DNA of 64,000 bases from Litoribrevibacter albus. GTDB lineage: Bacteria; Pseudomonadota; Gammaproteobacteria; Pseudomonadales; Litoribrevibacteraceae. The translations under genes were made by a program, and so were the position numbers. Shown in pieces: positions 25,726-34,087 of this stretch. The stretch is from positions 372,001-436,000 of the forward strand of contig NZ_BSNM01000016.1 in NCBI RefSeq assembly GCF_030159995.1. Reading direction: 5' to 3'. Under the pieces are notes generated by a model, which was given only the letters and a program-made list of their open reading frames with translations, searched no databases and was not told the origin of the DNA. Each line of letters starts with the position of its first letter. Position 1 is the first letter of the stretch.

Positions 25726-26015
25726 GATTTCCCTTCCAAGTGGATGCATAGCTATTTATTTATAGATATTAACTTTATATGCATTAACTTCCCTCATTTA
25801 AAGCCCAAATCTTCATCAAATACGGCAAACCGCCCATCAGGCCATTTTCTCCATGTAAGACATTTGCCATAGAACATGACTGATATTTCTGAAAAAAGCA
25901 CAACTAAAGTATTATAACTTTTTGTTTTTATTAGACTTTTATTTTTCCATACTTTCTTGCTATGCAAAGTAGGAATCAGGTCACAAATCTGTCATCTAAA
26001 AGCATTTAAATTACA

Positions 26016-26283
26016 CACATCGACAGGACGTCGACAAGTAAAGCAAGGATGTTTTACTTATAAGGATACGCTTTAGATTAAGCACATCGACAGGACGTCG
26101 ACAAGTAAGGCAAGGATGTTTTACTTACAAGGATACGCTTTGGATTAAGCACATCGACAGGACGTCGACCAGTAAGGCAAGGATGTTTTACTTACAAGGA
26201 TACGCTTTAGATTAAGCACATCGACAGGACGTCGACAAGTAAGGCAAGGATGTTTTACTTATAAGGATACGCTTTAGATTAAG
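26016..26283. repeat. 67-bp direct tandem repeat, 4 complete copies, in the second CsrB-like RNA
   Basis: Copies at 26016-26082, 26083-26149, 26150-26216 and 26217-26283, all exactly 67 bp and starting CACATCGACAGG. They differ at only a few positions: AGTAAAGC or AGTAAGGC, AAG or CAG before the second stem, TTATAAGG or TTACAAGG, and TAGATT or TGGATT. The next bases (CACA) begin a fifth copy that is then lost. Confidence 0.97.
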
Positions 26284-26456
26284 CACAAAATGGAACTTTA
26301 CTAAAAGGGACTTCAGCACTGGATGTGCTCACGTCAGCAAGCTCAGGGAGAGCATCATCTGCAGGATGCAAATCTGGCGACAAGGTCACGGAAAGACCTT
26401 AAGGAATACCACCACATATAATAACGATACAAGTGGTGTGGCCTAACATAAGAGAT

Positions 26457-26486
26457 CGGTGACGTCTGTCACCGAATACTCTTTTT
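26457..26486 (+). terminator. Intrinsic terminator of the second CsrB-like RNA
   Basis: 7-bp stem CGGTGAC (26457-26463) / GTCACCG (26468-26474), 4-nt loop, then AATACTCTTTTTCTTC. Confidence 0.85.
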
Positions 26487-26508
26487 CTTCTCAGACAGAT
26501 CTCACAAC

Positions 26509-26841
26509 TTACGCGTGCCGCTTTCTTTCTGCCAATACACTCAATACCAGATACGTCACAATTACGATACCGGCAAACCAGTCTTTGCTGATATGTAATA
26601 AAGCAAAGTTAATTCCCAACTGACCATACACCGCCAGCGCACCATAGCCAAAGGTACACAGCAATATAAAGGCCGTCATTCGCATCATCACGTGATACGG
26701 CTGCATGATACGTCGTACAACCGCATTTAATTCACCACCGTAGATTACCAGCAATACTGCCACCCAAGAGGTAATCAACAGCTGTCGATAGCCCCAGAAC
26801 CACCCTGAGAGATCTGAATTAAGCGACCAAAACCACTCCAT
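26509..26841 (-). CDS. Small membrane protein, probable DUF3392
   Basis: 110 residues, three hydrophobic segments (about 18-36, 52-75, 86-103), short loops and a basic C-terminus (AERKRHA). The start MEWFWSLNSDLSGWFWGYR is Trp-rich. AAGGTGAAGG precedes the ATG. I associate it with the DUF3392 family on length and topology, with moderate certainty; the function is unknown. It lies downstream of phoU on the same strand, but phoU has its own terminator. Confidence 0.65.
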   Translation of the reverse strand: MEWFWSLNSDLSGWFWGYRQLLITSWVAVLLVIYGGELNAVVRRIMQPYHVMMRMTAFILLCTFGYGALAVYGQLGINFALLHISKDWFAGIVIVTYLVLSVLAERKRHA

Positions 26842-26885
26842 ACCTTCACCTTAAATCGAATCGGTTGAGCCCATAACGAACAGAC

Positions 26886-26913
26886 AATAAAAAGCCGCAG
26901 TATTCTGCGGCTT
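26886..26913 (-). terminator. Intrinsic terminator downstream of phoU
   Basis: Stem AAGCCGCAG / CTGCGGCTT (26892-26900 / 26905-26913) with a 4-nt loop. On the minus strand it is followed by a run of Ts. Confidence 0.85.
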
Positions 26914-26936
26914 CTCAGGATGGATCTCAAGCTCGA

Positions 26937-27665
26937 TTATTTCTCAACCGACTCCAACTGATCCTCTACCTGCTCAACGTCCATATGGCGTACGTCCAGC
27001 CCTTTCGCCAGATAAATCACATACTCACCAATGTTCATCGCATGATCACCAACGCGTTCAAGTGCACGCAAACACCAGATAATGTTCAGCACACGCGAGA
27101 TACTGCGAGGATCTTCCATCATATAGGTAATCAATTCACGAACGGTGCTGCGGTATTCCATATCCACCGTGCGATCTTCATGAGCCACTTTCAATGCAGA
27201 ATCCACATCCAGACGGGCAAATGCAGTCAGTGCTTGCTGAATCATCGACGACACTTCGTCACCAATATGACGAACTTCAACAAACCCTTGCTGAGAATCG
27301 CCCTGACCACTTAACTCAATGGCCAGACGTGCAATCTTGGAAGCCTCATCACCAATACGCTCTAAATCACTGATGCACTTGGACACCGCCAGCACCAGGC
27401 GTAAATCGCTGGCCGCCGGTTGACGCTTCGCCAGAATCTGGGTGCATTCTTTATCAATAGTTACTTCCATGTTGTTAACCAGTTCGTCTCGTTCCCGAAC
27501 CAGTTCAGCCAACTGAACATCTGCGTTGATCAATGAACGAATCGCATCACGAACCTGCTTCTCAACCAGGCCACCCATCTCCAACATGCTCTTTTTAACG
27601 CCTTCCAGCTCTTCATTAAATTGTTGAGAGATATGATGCGTATGTGCGTCTTTAATTGTATCCAT
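26937..27665 (-). CDS. phoU: Phosphate signalling protein PhoU
   Basis: 242 residues from ATG 27665 (MDTIKDAHTHHISQQFNEELE), with GGTGGAG upstream. Two repeated three-helix PhoU domains, each with the metal-cluster motif E/DxxxD ('SDLERIGDEASKIAR' and 'RALERVGDHAMNIGEYVIYL'). PhoU links the Pst transporter to the PhoR kinase and keeps the Pho regulon off when phosphate is plentiful. It is the last gene of the pst cluster. Confidence 0.96.
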   Translation of the reverse strand: MDTIKDAHTHHISQQFNEELEGVKKSMLEMGGLVEKQVRDAIRSLINADVQLAELVRERDELVNNMEVTIDKECTQILAKRQPAASDLRLVLAVSKCISDLERIGDEASKIARLAIELSGQGDSQQGFVEVRHIGDEVSSMIQQALTAFARLDVDSALKVAHEDRTVDMEYRSTVRELITYMMEDPRSISRVLNIIWCLRALERVGDHAMNIGEYVIYLAKGLDVRHMDVEQVEDQLESVEK

Positions 27666-27804
27666 TGTTCTCCACCGCTTGTGAGCGCCTCTCCTAATCA
27701 AAACTGTATATACATTTTAAGAATAGACGCTTCTGCAAGATGCTGTATTAAATTTATATGTCAAAAATACACTATCCGAAAACCCGTTAACGGTCGATAC
27801 GAAA

Positions 27805-28650
27805 TTAACCGTAACGACCAGTAATGTAGTCTTCCGTTTGTTTTTTACCTGGGTTGGTAAAGATCTGGTTCGTATCACCAAACTCAATCAAATCGCCCAT
27901 GTACATGAATGCGGTGTAATCAGAAACACGTGCCGCCTGTTGCATGTTGTGGGTTACGATGACGATGGTGTACTCATTTTTCAGCTCATTGATCAACTCT
28001 TCAATCTTAAGCGTAGAAATCGGGTCAAGTGCAGATGCAGGCTCATCGAGCAGCAATACATCCGGTTTTACCGCAATGGTACGAGCGATCACAAGACGTT
28101 GCTGCTGACCACCAGACATTCCAAGTGCACTGTCATGCAAACGATCTTTTACTTCATCCCACAGTGCCGCACCACGAAGTGACTGTTCAACCACTTCATC
28201 CAACACGCGACGGTTGTTGATCCCTTGAATACGAAGGCCATACGCCACGTTCTCATAAATGCTTTTTGGAAACGGGTTTGGCTTCTGGAACACCATACCA
28301 ACGCGACGACGCAATTCAGTCACATCTACTGAGCGGTCATAGATGTTTTCGTTATCCAGCATGATTTTGCCTTCGATCCGGCAAATATCCACCAAGTCGT
28401 TCATACGGTTAAAGCAACGCAACAACGTAGACTTACCGCAGCCGGATGGTCCGATGAACGCAGTCACCCGGTTTTTAGGGATTTGCATGTTAATACCATG
28501 CAGAGCACGCTTCTCACCGTAATAAAGTTGAAGATCTTTTACTTCCAGGCACATCTCTTCCTTGGCCAAATCACGCTGTTCCGTATCACGGCCCAACGCT
28601 GTAATGTCAACTGCATGCGTTGGTGTTTCGTTGATCGTTTGGTCTGTCAT
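27805..28650 (-). CDS. pstB: Phosphate ABC transporter ATPase PstB
   Basis: 281 residues. Walker [10 protein letters not shown] (about 67-75), signature [15 protein letters not shown], Walker [14 protein letters not shown] and '[20 protein letters not shown]' with the switch His. The 'FNRMNDLVD' segment is specific for PstB. Powers phosphate import with PstA/PstC. Confidence 0.97.
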   Translation of the reverse strand: MTDQTINETPTHAVDITALGRDTEQRDLAKEEMCLEVKDLQLYYGEKRALHGINMQIPKNRVTAFIGPSGCGKSTLLRCFNRMNDLVDICRIEGKIMLDNENIYDRSVDVTELRRRVGMVFQKPNPFPKSIYENVAYGLRIQGINNRRVLDEVVEQSLRGAALWDEVKDRLHDSALGMSGGQQQRLVIARTIAVKPDVLLLDEPASALDPISTLKIEELINELKNEYTIVIVTHNMQQAARVSDYTAFMYMGDLIEFGDTNQIFTNPGKKQTEDYITGRYG

Positions 28651-28734
28651 AGCTATATACCTAACTAAACTGTTAATTCTTTAAATTCGTTTCTTAATGT
28701 TGGAGCCGGTCGATCTGTCGACCAGCCTATTCGC

Positions 28735-30414
28735 CTAGTGCTCCAACGATTTGTATTTTTCGCGTAAGTTATTTCGAATGGCGACCGCAGCTAAGTTAAG
28801 CACAGCAATCACAACCACCAATAACAAGGCCGTTGCGTAAACCAAAGGACGCGCTGCTTCTACGTTCGGGCTTTGGAAACCAACGTCATAAATATGGAAA
28901 CCTAGGTGCATGAACTTTCGATCCAGATGCAGGAATGGGAAGTTGCCATCCAACGGTAATGACGGCGCCAGTTTCACCACACCAACCAGCATCAGCGGAG
29001 CCACTTCACCTGCTGCACGGGCAATCGCCAGAATCACACCGGTCATGATTGCCGGACTCGACATTGGCAGTACCACTTTCCACAAGGTTTCAAATTTCGT
29101 TGCGCCCAGCGCCAAGCTACCTTCACGAACCGCACGAGGGATTCGGGACAAACCTTCTTCCGTCGCTACAATCACCACAGGCACAGTCAGGATCGCAAGT
29201 GTTAAAGATGCCCACAATAAGCCCGGTGTACCAAAGGTCGGTGCAGGCAAAGCTTCAGGGTAGAACAGTTGATCGATCGAGCCGCCCAGGAAGTAGATGA
29301 AGAAACCTAAACCAAACACACCGTATACAATAGAAGGTACGCCCGCCAGGTTGTTCACCGCAATACGAATGATGCGAGTAACCGGGCCTTGCTTCGCATA
29401 CTCACGAAGGTATACCGCGGCCACCACACCGAACGGCGTCACCATGATCGACATCAACAATACCATCATCACGGTACCGAAGATCGCAGGATAAATACCA
29501 CCTTCGGTGTTCGCTTCACGAGGATCATCCAACAGGAACTCCCCTAACTTAGCGATATAATGAAGGCTCTTTTCGAACACGTTCATGTTGTTCGGAGCAT
29601 AGGCCAACACAACTTTGCTGATCGCCATTTCCACCGTCTTACCATCGATGGTTTTAACCACTACCTGATCACGCTGTGATTGTTGATACAGACCATTCAG
29701 CTCTTGTTTCAGTACTTCGTATTCGGCATCCAGCTCAGCACGTTCTTCTGCCAGCAGCTGCAATTTAATCGGATCAAGATCACCACTCAGTTCCAGACCA
29801 CGCTCTTTTAAACGCAGACGCTCCAGACCGTAGTTGATCGAACCAATCTCACCCTTCTCAATAGAGTGAATTTCATCGTGCAGCGCCAGAGCACGCTCAA
29901 GACGGGCCTCAAGCTCAGCCCAGGTACTTTCAAAGCCTGCCTTACTGCTTTCACTGACCACATTGCCCGATTCTTTTACAGCGACCAAAGAACCATAGAA
30001 ATTACCCCACTCACGACGCTCAAGAACGATTAAATCCTCAACCGTCTGCTGACTGGAAATGCTGCTGTCCAGCACCCACTGGAAGTCCTGGCCATAGACA
30101 TCGCGGTTACCCACTTTCAGCAACTGACGACCAATGTATTCCTGGCCTTCAGGCACTTGGTAACCCGCTGACTTTAGCTGCACTGCAGACACCAACTCAT
30201 GGTCTGCTTTCTCACCTAATACAGTACGGACTTCGCCGGAACGGTTTTGATACTCAGTCACATAGATATTGCTTGGCCAGAAGTGCCCAAGGCCGCGTAT
30301 CGCGATCAAACCCAACAGGCTCAACACCATAATGACACACAATGACACGGCACCGGCGTTTAGCCATACCCAGGGAGAGCCGCTCTTAAACCAATCTTTT
30401 ACTGATACATTCAT
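28735..30414 (-). CDS. pstA: Phosphate ABC transporter permease PstA, long form
   Basis: 559 residues, roughly twice the E. coli length. After a first membrane segment (about 18-40), some 240 residues form a probably periplasmic, partly coiled-coil insertion (e.g. 'LKERGLELSGDLDPIKLQLLAEERAELDAEYEVL'). The standard permease domain follows (about 310-555), with 'YLREYAKQG', 'NNLAGVPSIVYGVFGLGFFIY' and the EAA-loop text 'SRIPRAVREGSLALGATKFETLWKVVLPM'. Long forms are common in marine gammaproteobacteria. The inserted part may act in phosphate sensing; that is speculation. Confidence 0.94.
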   Translation of the reverse strand: MNVSVKDWFKSGSPWVWLNAGAVSLCVIMVLSLLGLIAIRGLGHFWPSNIYVTEYQNRSGEVRTVLGEKADHELVSAVQLKSAGYQVPEGQEYIGRQLLKVGNRDVYGQDFQWVLDSSISSQQTVEDLIVLERREWGNFYGSLVAVKESGNVVSESSKAGFESTWAELEARLERALALHDEIHSIEKGEIGSINYGLERLRLKERGLELSGDLDPIKLQLLAEERAELDAEYEVLKQELNGLYQQSQRDQVVVKTIDGKTVEMAISKVVLAYAPNNMNVFEKSLHYIAKLGEFLLDDPREANTEGGIYPAIFGTVMMVLLMSIMVTPFGVVAAVYLREYAKQGPVTRIIRIAVNNLAGVPSIVYGVFGLGFFIYFLGGSIDQLFYPEALPAPTFGTPGLLWASLTLAILTVPVVIVATEEGLSRIPRAVREGSLALGATKFETLWKVVLPMSSPAIMTGVILAIARAAGEVAPLMLVGVVKLAPSLPLDGNFPFLHLDRKFMHLGFHIYDVGFQSPNVEAARPLVYATALLLVVVIAVLNLAAVAIRNNLREKYKSLEH

Positions 30415-30443
30415 CTCTTAATACCTTTATCCAAGCGACCGGT

Positions 30444-32723
30444 TTACAGCGAACCGTATTTATTACGTAGACGTTGACGAATTAATTCAGCCACAGTGTT
30501 CACCACGAACGTAAACATAAAGAGTACAAAAGCAGCCAGGAACAGAACTCGATAGTGCGTACTGTGTACTTCAGACTCAGCCACCTCTACCGCAATGTTG
30601 GCCGATAAAGTACGCATCCCTTCAAAGATATTCCAATCCATCACCGGCGTATTACCTGTAGCCATCAATACGATCATGGTTTCCCCTACTGCACGACCCA
30701 TACCGATCATCACCGCAGAAAAAATACCAGGGCTTGCCGTTGGCATAACCACTCGTACCAAGGTTTGCCAAGGCGTTGCACCCAAAGCCAACGAACCGTG
30801 GCTCAAGTGCTTAGGCACACTGAAGATCGCATCTTCAGCAATGGAGAAGATCGACGGAATCACCGCAAAGCCCATCGCAATCCCAACCACCAAGGCATTA
30901 CGTTGGTCGAAGTTAATGCCTAGATCGTTTGAAATCCAGGTACGCATATCACCTGCAAAGAACAGCTGCTCGATCGGAGTGGCCACCGCCATGCTCAACC
31001 AAACCAGGAACAACAATACAGGAATCAACAAGGCCGCATCCCAACCATCCGGCACTCGGTGACGAATCGCTTTTGGAAGATTTGCCCAGATGAAGCCAAA
31101 CACGAGTATTCCTAACGGTAAAACCAACAGTAGGGTAAATACCCCAGTCAAATTTGTTTCAATGAACGGCGCCAGGAACAAGCCGGCCAAGAAACCAATG
31201 ATTACAGTAGGAAGTGCTTCCATCAATTCAATGACAGGCTTCACTTTACGACGCCATTCAGGTGCCATGAAATACGCCGTATAAATTGCCCCACAGATCG
31301 CTAAAGGCACAGCAAACAACATTGCATAGAACGCTGCCTTGATCGTACCAAAGGCTAGTGGCGTCAAACTCATCTTAGGTTCGAAATCATTGGTCGCCGC
31401 TGACGATTGCCAAATGTAATCCGGCTCATCGTAGTTCTCGTACCACACTTCTTCCCACAACGAACTCCAAGACACTTCAGGGTGTTTGTTTTCGACTTCC
31501 CATACTTTCAACATGTTGTTGGATTCGATCAGGAAGGCATCCGCTCGTGGTGCAACCGTCATGAAGTTCGCCTGACCTTCAATCACTTGTTCTTCCAACA
31601 GGCTGCGATGAGCGGTAGTGTTGTAGATGTTCAATACACCCGTGTTATCGATGGTATAGAAGCCCTTACGACGCTCTTCGACAGACACCAGATCGATGGT
31701 ATTGCTGAAATCTTCGGCATGGAACGAACGCACTTGCATAAAGTCACGCTCACCCGACTCATCACGCGCCATGAACCACTGTGCCGTTTTGCCAGAGGTG
31801 TCTGCTACCAACACCGAAATGCCACCCAACAGCGGGCGGAACTGAGTCAGACTTTCGCCTTTGGCAATAATGCGCTTAGGCTCGAAGCTCTCAACTGAAT
31901 CTACGTCTTCGATATTGAAACGTTCCATTTTTCCTGAACGGTTTGCAGCAAACAATGAATCCATTTCAGCGTCAATCACCAGAAAATCAGCACGCTGAGA
32001 CAACTCAAAGACTGGCGCATCATAACGCTCCAGTTCAAACCCTTCGCCAAACAAATCTGCTTCTTTTTCAAAACTTACTAGTTGCACGGTCGACGAATTG
32101 CCCGATGCCGCCAAGACCATGTTTTCTTCGTCTTCGTTCATGGCTAAAGAGACGATTGGCTCATCCAGCAGATCAATGGCCTCTTCACCGTATGGGAAAA
32201 CAATTTCAGGAATCAAAGTACGATTGCCGCCTTTATCGTATTCAGCAATGTATTTATGTTTGAAAATGAATGCCTGACCATTCTTTAAGCCCAGAACCAC
32301 GGTACGACTACCGATACGCCCTTCTGTCACGAAACTGACTTCACTGCCCACATCTGACAAAAGCTCAACTTGTTCCATGATGGCGCCGGTCTTCAAATCA
32401 AAGAACACCGCATTGCCTGAAGCCGTTACACGCAGCCCGATTTCGGCTTGCTCTTCCGTGGCCAGATAAACCGTTCTGGTACCAGGTTCTTCAAGCAAAA
32501 ACGCAGGAACCGGATATTCAGCCACTTCTTCAATAGAAGCCGATTTAAACATCGGTGCTACTTCATACAGCAGATACAAAAAAATCAGCATAATGGTGAC
32601 AATTACGCTGATACCGCCGATTCCAATTCCATGGGTTGCAACTCTATCCGTTAGATTGCGGAGTTTGCGCTTCCGCGCAAGAGCAGGAGAATTTAGATCA
32701 AGATTCGCTGAGCTCATGGGCAT
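30444..32723 (-). CDS. pstC: Phosphate ABC transporter permease PstC, long form
   Basis: 759 residues: an N-terminal membrane helix (about 34-55), a large periplasmic region of beta-propeller-like repeats (about 60-430), then the permease domain (about 460-755) with 'ELMEALPTVIIGFLAGLFL' and the EAA loop 'KHLSHGSLALGATPWQTLVRVVMP'. Starts at ATG 32723 or 32717. A Pho box lies 70 bp upstream, so pstCAB-phoU has a promoter separate from pstS. Only 29 bp separate it from pstA. Confidence 0.94.
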   Translation of the reverse strand: MPMSSANLDLNSPALARKRKLRNLTDRVATHGIGIGGISVIVTIMLIFLYLLYEVAPMFKSASIEEVAEYPVPAFLLEEPGTRTVYLATEEQAEIGLRVTASGNAVFFDLKTGAIMEQVELLSDVGSEVSFVTEGRIGSRTVVLGLKNGQAFIFKHKYIAEYDKGGNRTLIPEIVFPYGEEAIDLLDEPIVSLAMNEDEENMVLAASGNSSTVQLVSFEKEADLFGEGFELERYDAPVFELSQRADFLVIDAEMDSLFAANRSGKMERFNIEDVDSVESFEPKRIIAKGESLTQFRPLLGGISVLVADTSGKTAQWFMARDESGERDFMQVRSFHAEDFSNTIDLVSVEERRKGFYTIDNTGVLNIYNTTAHRSLLEEQVIEGQANFMTVAPRADAFLIESNNMLKVWEVENKHPEVSWSSLWEEVWYENYDEPDYIWQSSAATNDFEPKMSLTPLAFGTIKAAFYAMLFAVPLAICGAIYTAYFMAPEWRRKVKPVIELMEALPTVIIGFLAGLFLAPFIETNLTGVFTLLLVLPLGILVFGFIWANLPKAIRHRVPDGWDAALLIPVLLFLVWLSMAVATPIEQLFFAGDMRTWISNDLGINFDQRNALVVGIAMGFAVIPSIFSIAEDAIFSVPKHLSHGSLALGATPWQTLVRVVMPTASPGIFSAVMIGMGRAVGETMIVLMATGNTPVMDWNIFEGMRTLSANIAVEVAESEVHSTHYRVLFLAAFVLFMFTFVVNTVAELIRQRLRNKYGSL

Positions 32724-32792
32724 ACATCTCAGGGTTAAAAAGTAACGGTTACTAATCGCTTAGTTTGATGGCAGCCAAAATAAGACAAATGT

Positions 32793-32810
32793 GTTACAGA
32801 AATATTACAG
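32793..32810 (-). promoter_or_regulatory. Pho box upstream of pstC
   Basis: On the minus strand CTGTAAT-ATTT-CTGTAAC: two 7-bp direct repeats 11 bp apart, matching CTGTCAT at 6 and 5 of 7 positions. Standard PhoB arrangement, 70 bp before the pstC start. Confidence 0.72.
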
Positions 32811-32820
32811 TCGATAATCA

Positions 32821-32851
32821 AAAAAAAGGGGAAGTTTCCTTCCCCTTTTTA
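32821..32851 (-). terminator. Terminator between pstS and pstC
   Basis: Stem AAAAAGGGGAAG / CTTCCCCTTTTT with a 4-nt loop and T-run, 23 bp after the pstS stop. It probably attenuates read-through, so that pstS is made in excess over the permeases. Confidence 0.8.
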
Positions 32852-32873
32852 TTTAAGCCGGATAATCGAGTGA

Positions 32874-33851
32874 TTATAGGCCAACTGCTTTCAAAGTTTT
32901 GTTTAAAACTTTGCCTGGTAGCGGGATGTAACCGTCTTTGATTACGATCTCTTGACCTTGCTTAGAAAGAACCATTTTCAAGAACTCAGACTCCATTGGA
33001 GGAAGAGCTTTGTTTGGCGCTTTGTTCACGTATACGTACAAGAAACGAGATAGTGGGTAAGTTTTGTTTACCGCGTTGTCTGGAGTCGCTTCAACGAACG
33101 GCTGACCTTCCTTCTTAGCTAGAGGCACTGCACGAACGCTAGACGTTTTGTAACCGATACCAGAGTAACCAATACCATTGATAGACTCAGAAACACCTGT
33201 TACTACTGAAGAAGAACCTGGCTGCTCGTTTACGCTAGACTTGTAGTCACCTTTACAAAGCGCTTTCTTCTTGAAGTAACCGTAAGTACCTGATGCAGAG
33301 TTACGGCCGAACAATTGAATGTCACGGTTCGCCCACTCACCATTCAGACCAGTTTGACCCCAGCTATTGATGTCTTCGGCATTTTTACACTTACGCGTAG
33401 AAGAGAAGATCGCATCAACTTGAGCAATAGTCATCCCCTTGATTGGGTTATCTTTGTTTACGTATACCGCTAGAGCATCGATAGCTACTGGGATAGCCGT
33501 TGGCTTGTAGCCGAATTTTTTCTCGAACGCTTCAACTTCCTTGTCTTTCATCTTACGAGACATAGGACCGAAGTTAGAGGTACCAGCAGTAAGCGCTGGA
33601 GGAGCAGTAGAAGAACCTGCTGCTTGAATCTGAATGTTTACGTTTGGATAAAAACGTTTGAAGTCTTCTGCCCAAAGCGTCATAAGGTTTGCCAAAGTGT
33701 CAGAACCCATAGAGCTGAAGTTACCAGATACACCAGACGTTTTTGAGTATGCTGGGATGTCTGAGTCTACTTTAGCGCCAGCAACTGCTTGGCCACCGAA
33801 AGTAGCAGCGGCAAATAGAGATACTGCTGCGAAAACCTTCTTCATTTTCAT
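32874..33851 (-). CDS. pstS: Phosphate-binding protein PstS
   Basis: 325 residues with a signal peptide (1-24, cut after AVA). The phosphate-binding contacts are visible in '[12 protein letters not shown]', '[25 protein letters not shown]' and '[17 protein letters not shown]'. Periplasmic receptor of the Pst importer. A Pho box lies about 80-100 bp upstream and a terminator follows. A ribosome-binding site GGAGAG precedes the ATG. Confidence 0.97.
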   Translation of the reverse strand: MKMKKVFAAVSLFAAATFGGQAVAGAKVDSDIPAYSKTSGVSGNFSSMGSDTLANLMTLWAEDFKRFYPNVNIQIQAAGSSTAPPALTAGTSNFGPMSRKMKDKEVEAFEKKFGYKPTAIPVAIDALAVYVNKDNPIKGMTIAQVDAIFSSTRKCKNAEDINSWGQTGLNGEWANRDIQLFGRNSASGTYGYFKKKALCKGDYKSSVNEQPGSSSVVTGVSESINGIGYSGIGYKTSSVRAVPLAKKEGQPFVEATPDNAVNKTYPLSRFLYVYVNKAPNKALPPMESEFLKMVLSKQGQEIVIKDGYIPLPGKVLNKTLKAVGL

Positions 33852-33931
33852 AACTACTCTCCAATATAAGTAGGTAGATTTAATTTGATTCGTTCAAAAC
33901 TATTTGATGACGGTCAAGATACAAGCGGTTT

Positions 33932-33949
33932 ATGACAACAATGTTACAA
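33932..33949 (-). promoter_or_regulatory. Pho box upstream of pstS
   Basis: On the minus strand TTGTAAC-ATTG-TTGTCAT: two 7-bp repeats 11 bp apart, the second matching CTGTCAT at 6 of 7 positions and the first at 4 of 7. About 80-98 bp upstream of the pstS ATG. Confidence 0.65.
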
Positions 33950-34015
33950 ATTTATCGGCTTTCGCCTTTTTACAATGATTATTTCTTAATCAGAAAGAAG
34001 AGCGCCTAATCCCTA

Positions 34016-34053
34016 TGTGATCACTGTCACTTCATCTGCAGCTTCTCTATAAT
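34016..34053 (+). promoter_or_regulatory. CRP/Vfr-like site and sigma70 promoter of dctQM
   Basis: TGTGATCACTGTCACT (34016-34031) matches 9 of 10 conserved positions of TGTGA-N6-TCACA. Downstream is a perfect TATAAT (34048-34053) with CTGTCA as a weak -35, so the CRP-like site overlaps the -35 region as in class II activation. The TATAAT overlaps an upstream in-frame ATG (34052), which therefore cannot be the start. Confidence 0.6.
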
Positions 34054-34087
34054 GCTTCCAAAAATAATCACAGCATTGGATTCTTTT

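Larger units (their letters stand above)
26010..26486 (+). ncRNA. Putative CsrB-family sRNA with a 4 x 67-bp tandem GGA module (second copy)
   Basis: About 475 nt, no ORF, 20 GGA triplets. The 5' two thirds are four 67-bp tandem copies. Each has TCGAC-AGGAC-GTCGA, then an 8-bp stem AGTAARGC / GTTTTACT around AAGGAT, then a TAAGGATA segment. The 3' third has unique hairpins: AGCAC-TGGAT-GTGCT (26315-26329), GCTC-AGGGA-GAGC (26341-26353), TGCA-GGA-TGCA (about 26360-26370) and AAGGTC-ACGGAAA-GACCTT (26382-26400). A strong intrinsic terminator ends it. The exact 5' end is not determined; a TGTAAG half-site at 25854 may be part of a GacA/UvrY site. Role: multivalent sink for CsrA/RsmA, by analogy. 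Confidence 0.82.

Noticed and set aside
25854-25859. Full GacA/UvrY box (TGTAAG-N6-CTTACA) upstream of the second CsrB-like RNA
   Set aside because: Only the first half-site is present; the second half matches poorly, so it is not listed as a site.
26016-26283. CRISPR array
   Set aside because: The 67-bp units are contiguous, with no unique spacers between them, and no cas genes are present.
30595-31062. 155-codon + strand ORF opposite pstC
   Set aside because: Shadow frame of the pstC permease region; no ribosome-binding site, biased composition caused by the opposite strand.
34052-34087. Upstream ATG (34052) as start of dctQ
   Set aside because: This ATG overlaps a perfect TATAAT -10 box and has no ribosome-binding site, so the ATG at 34088 was used.
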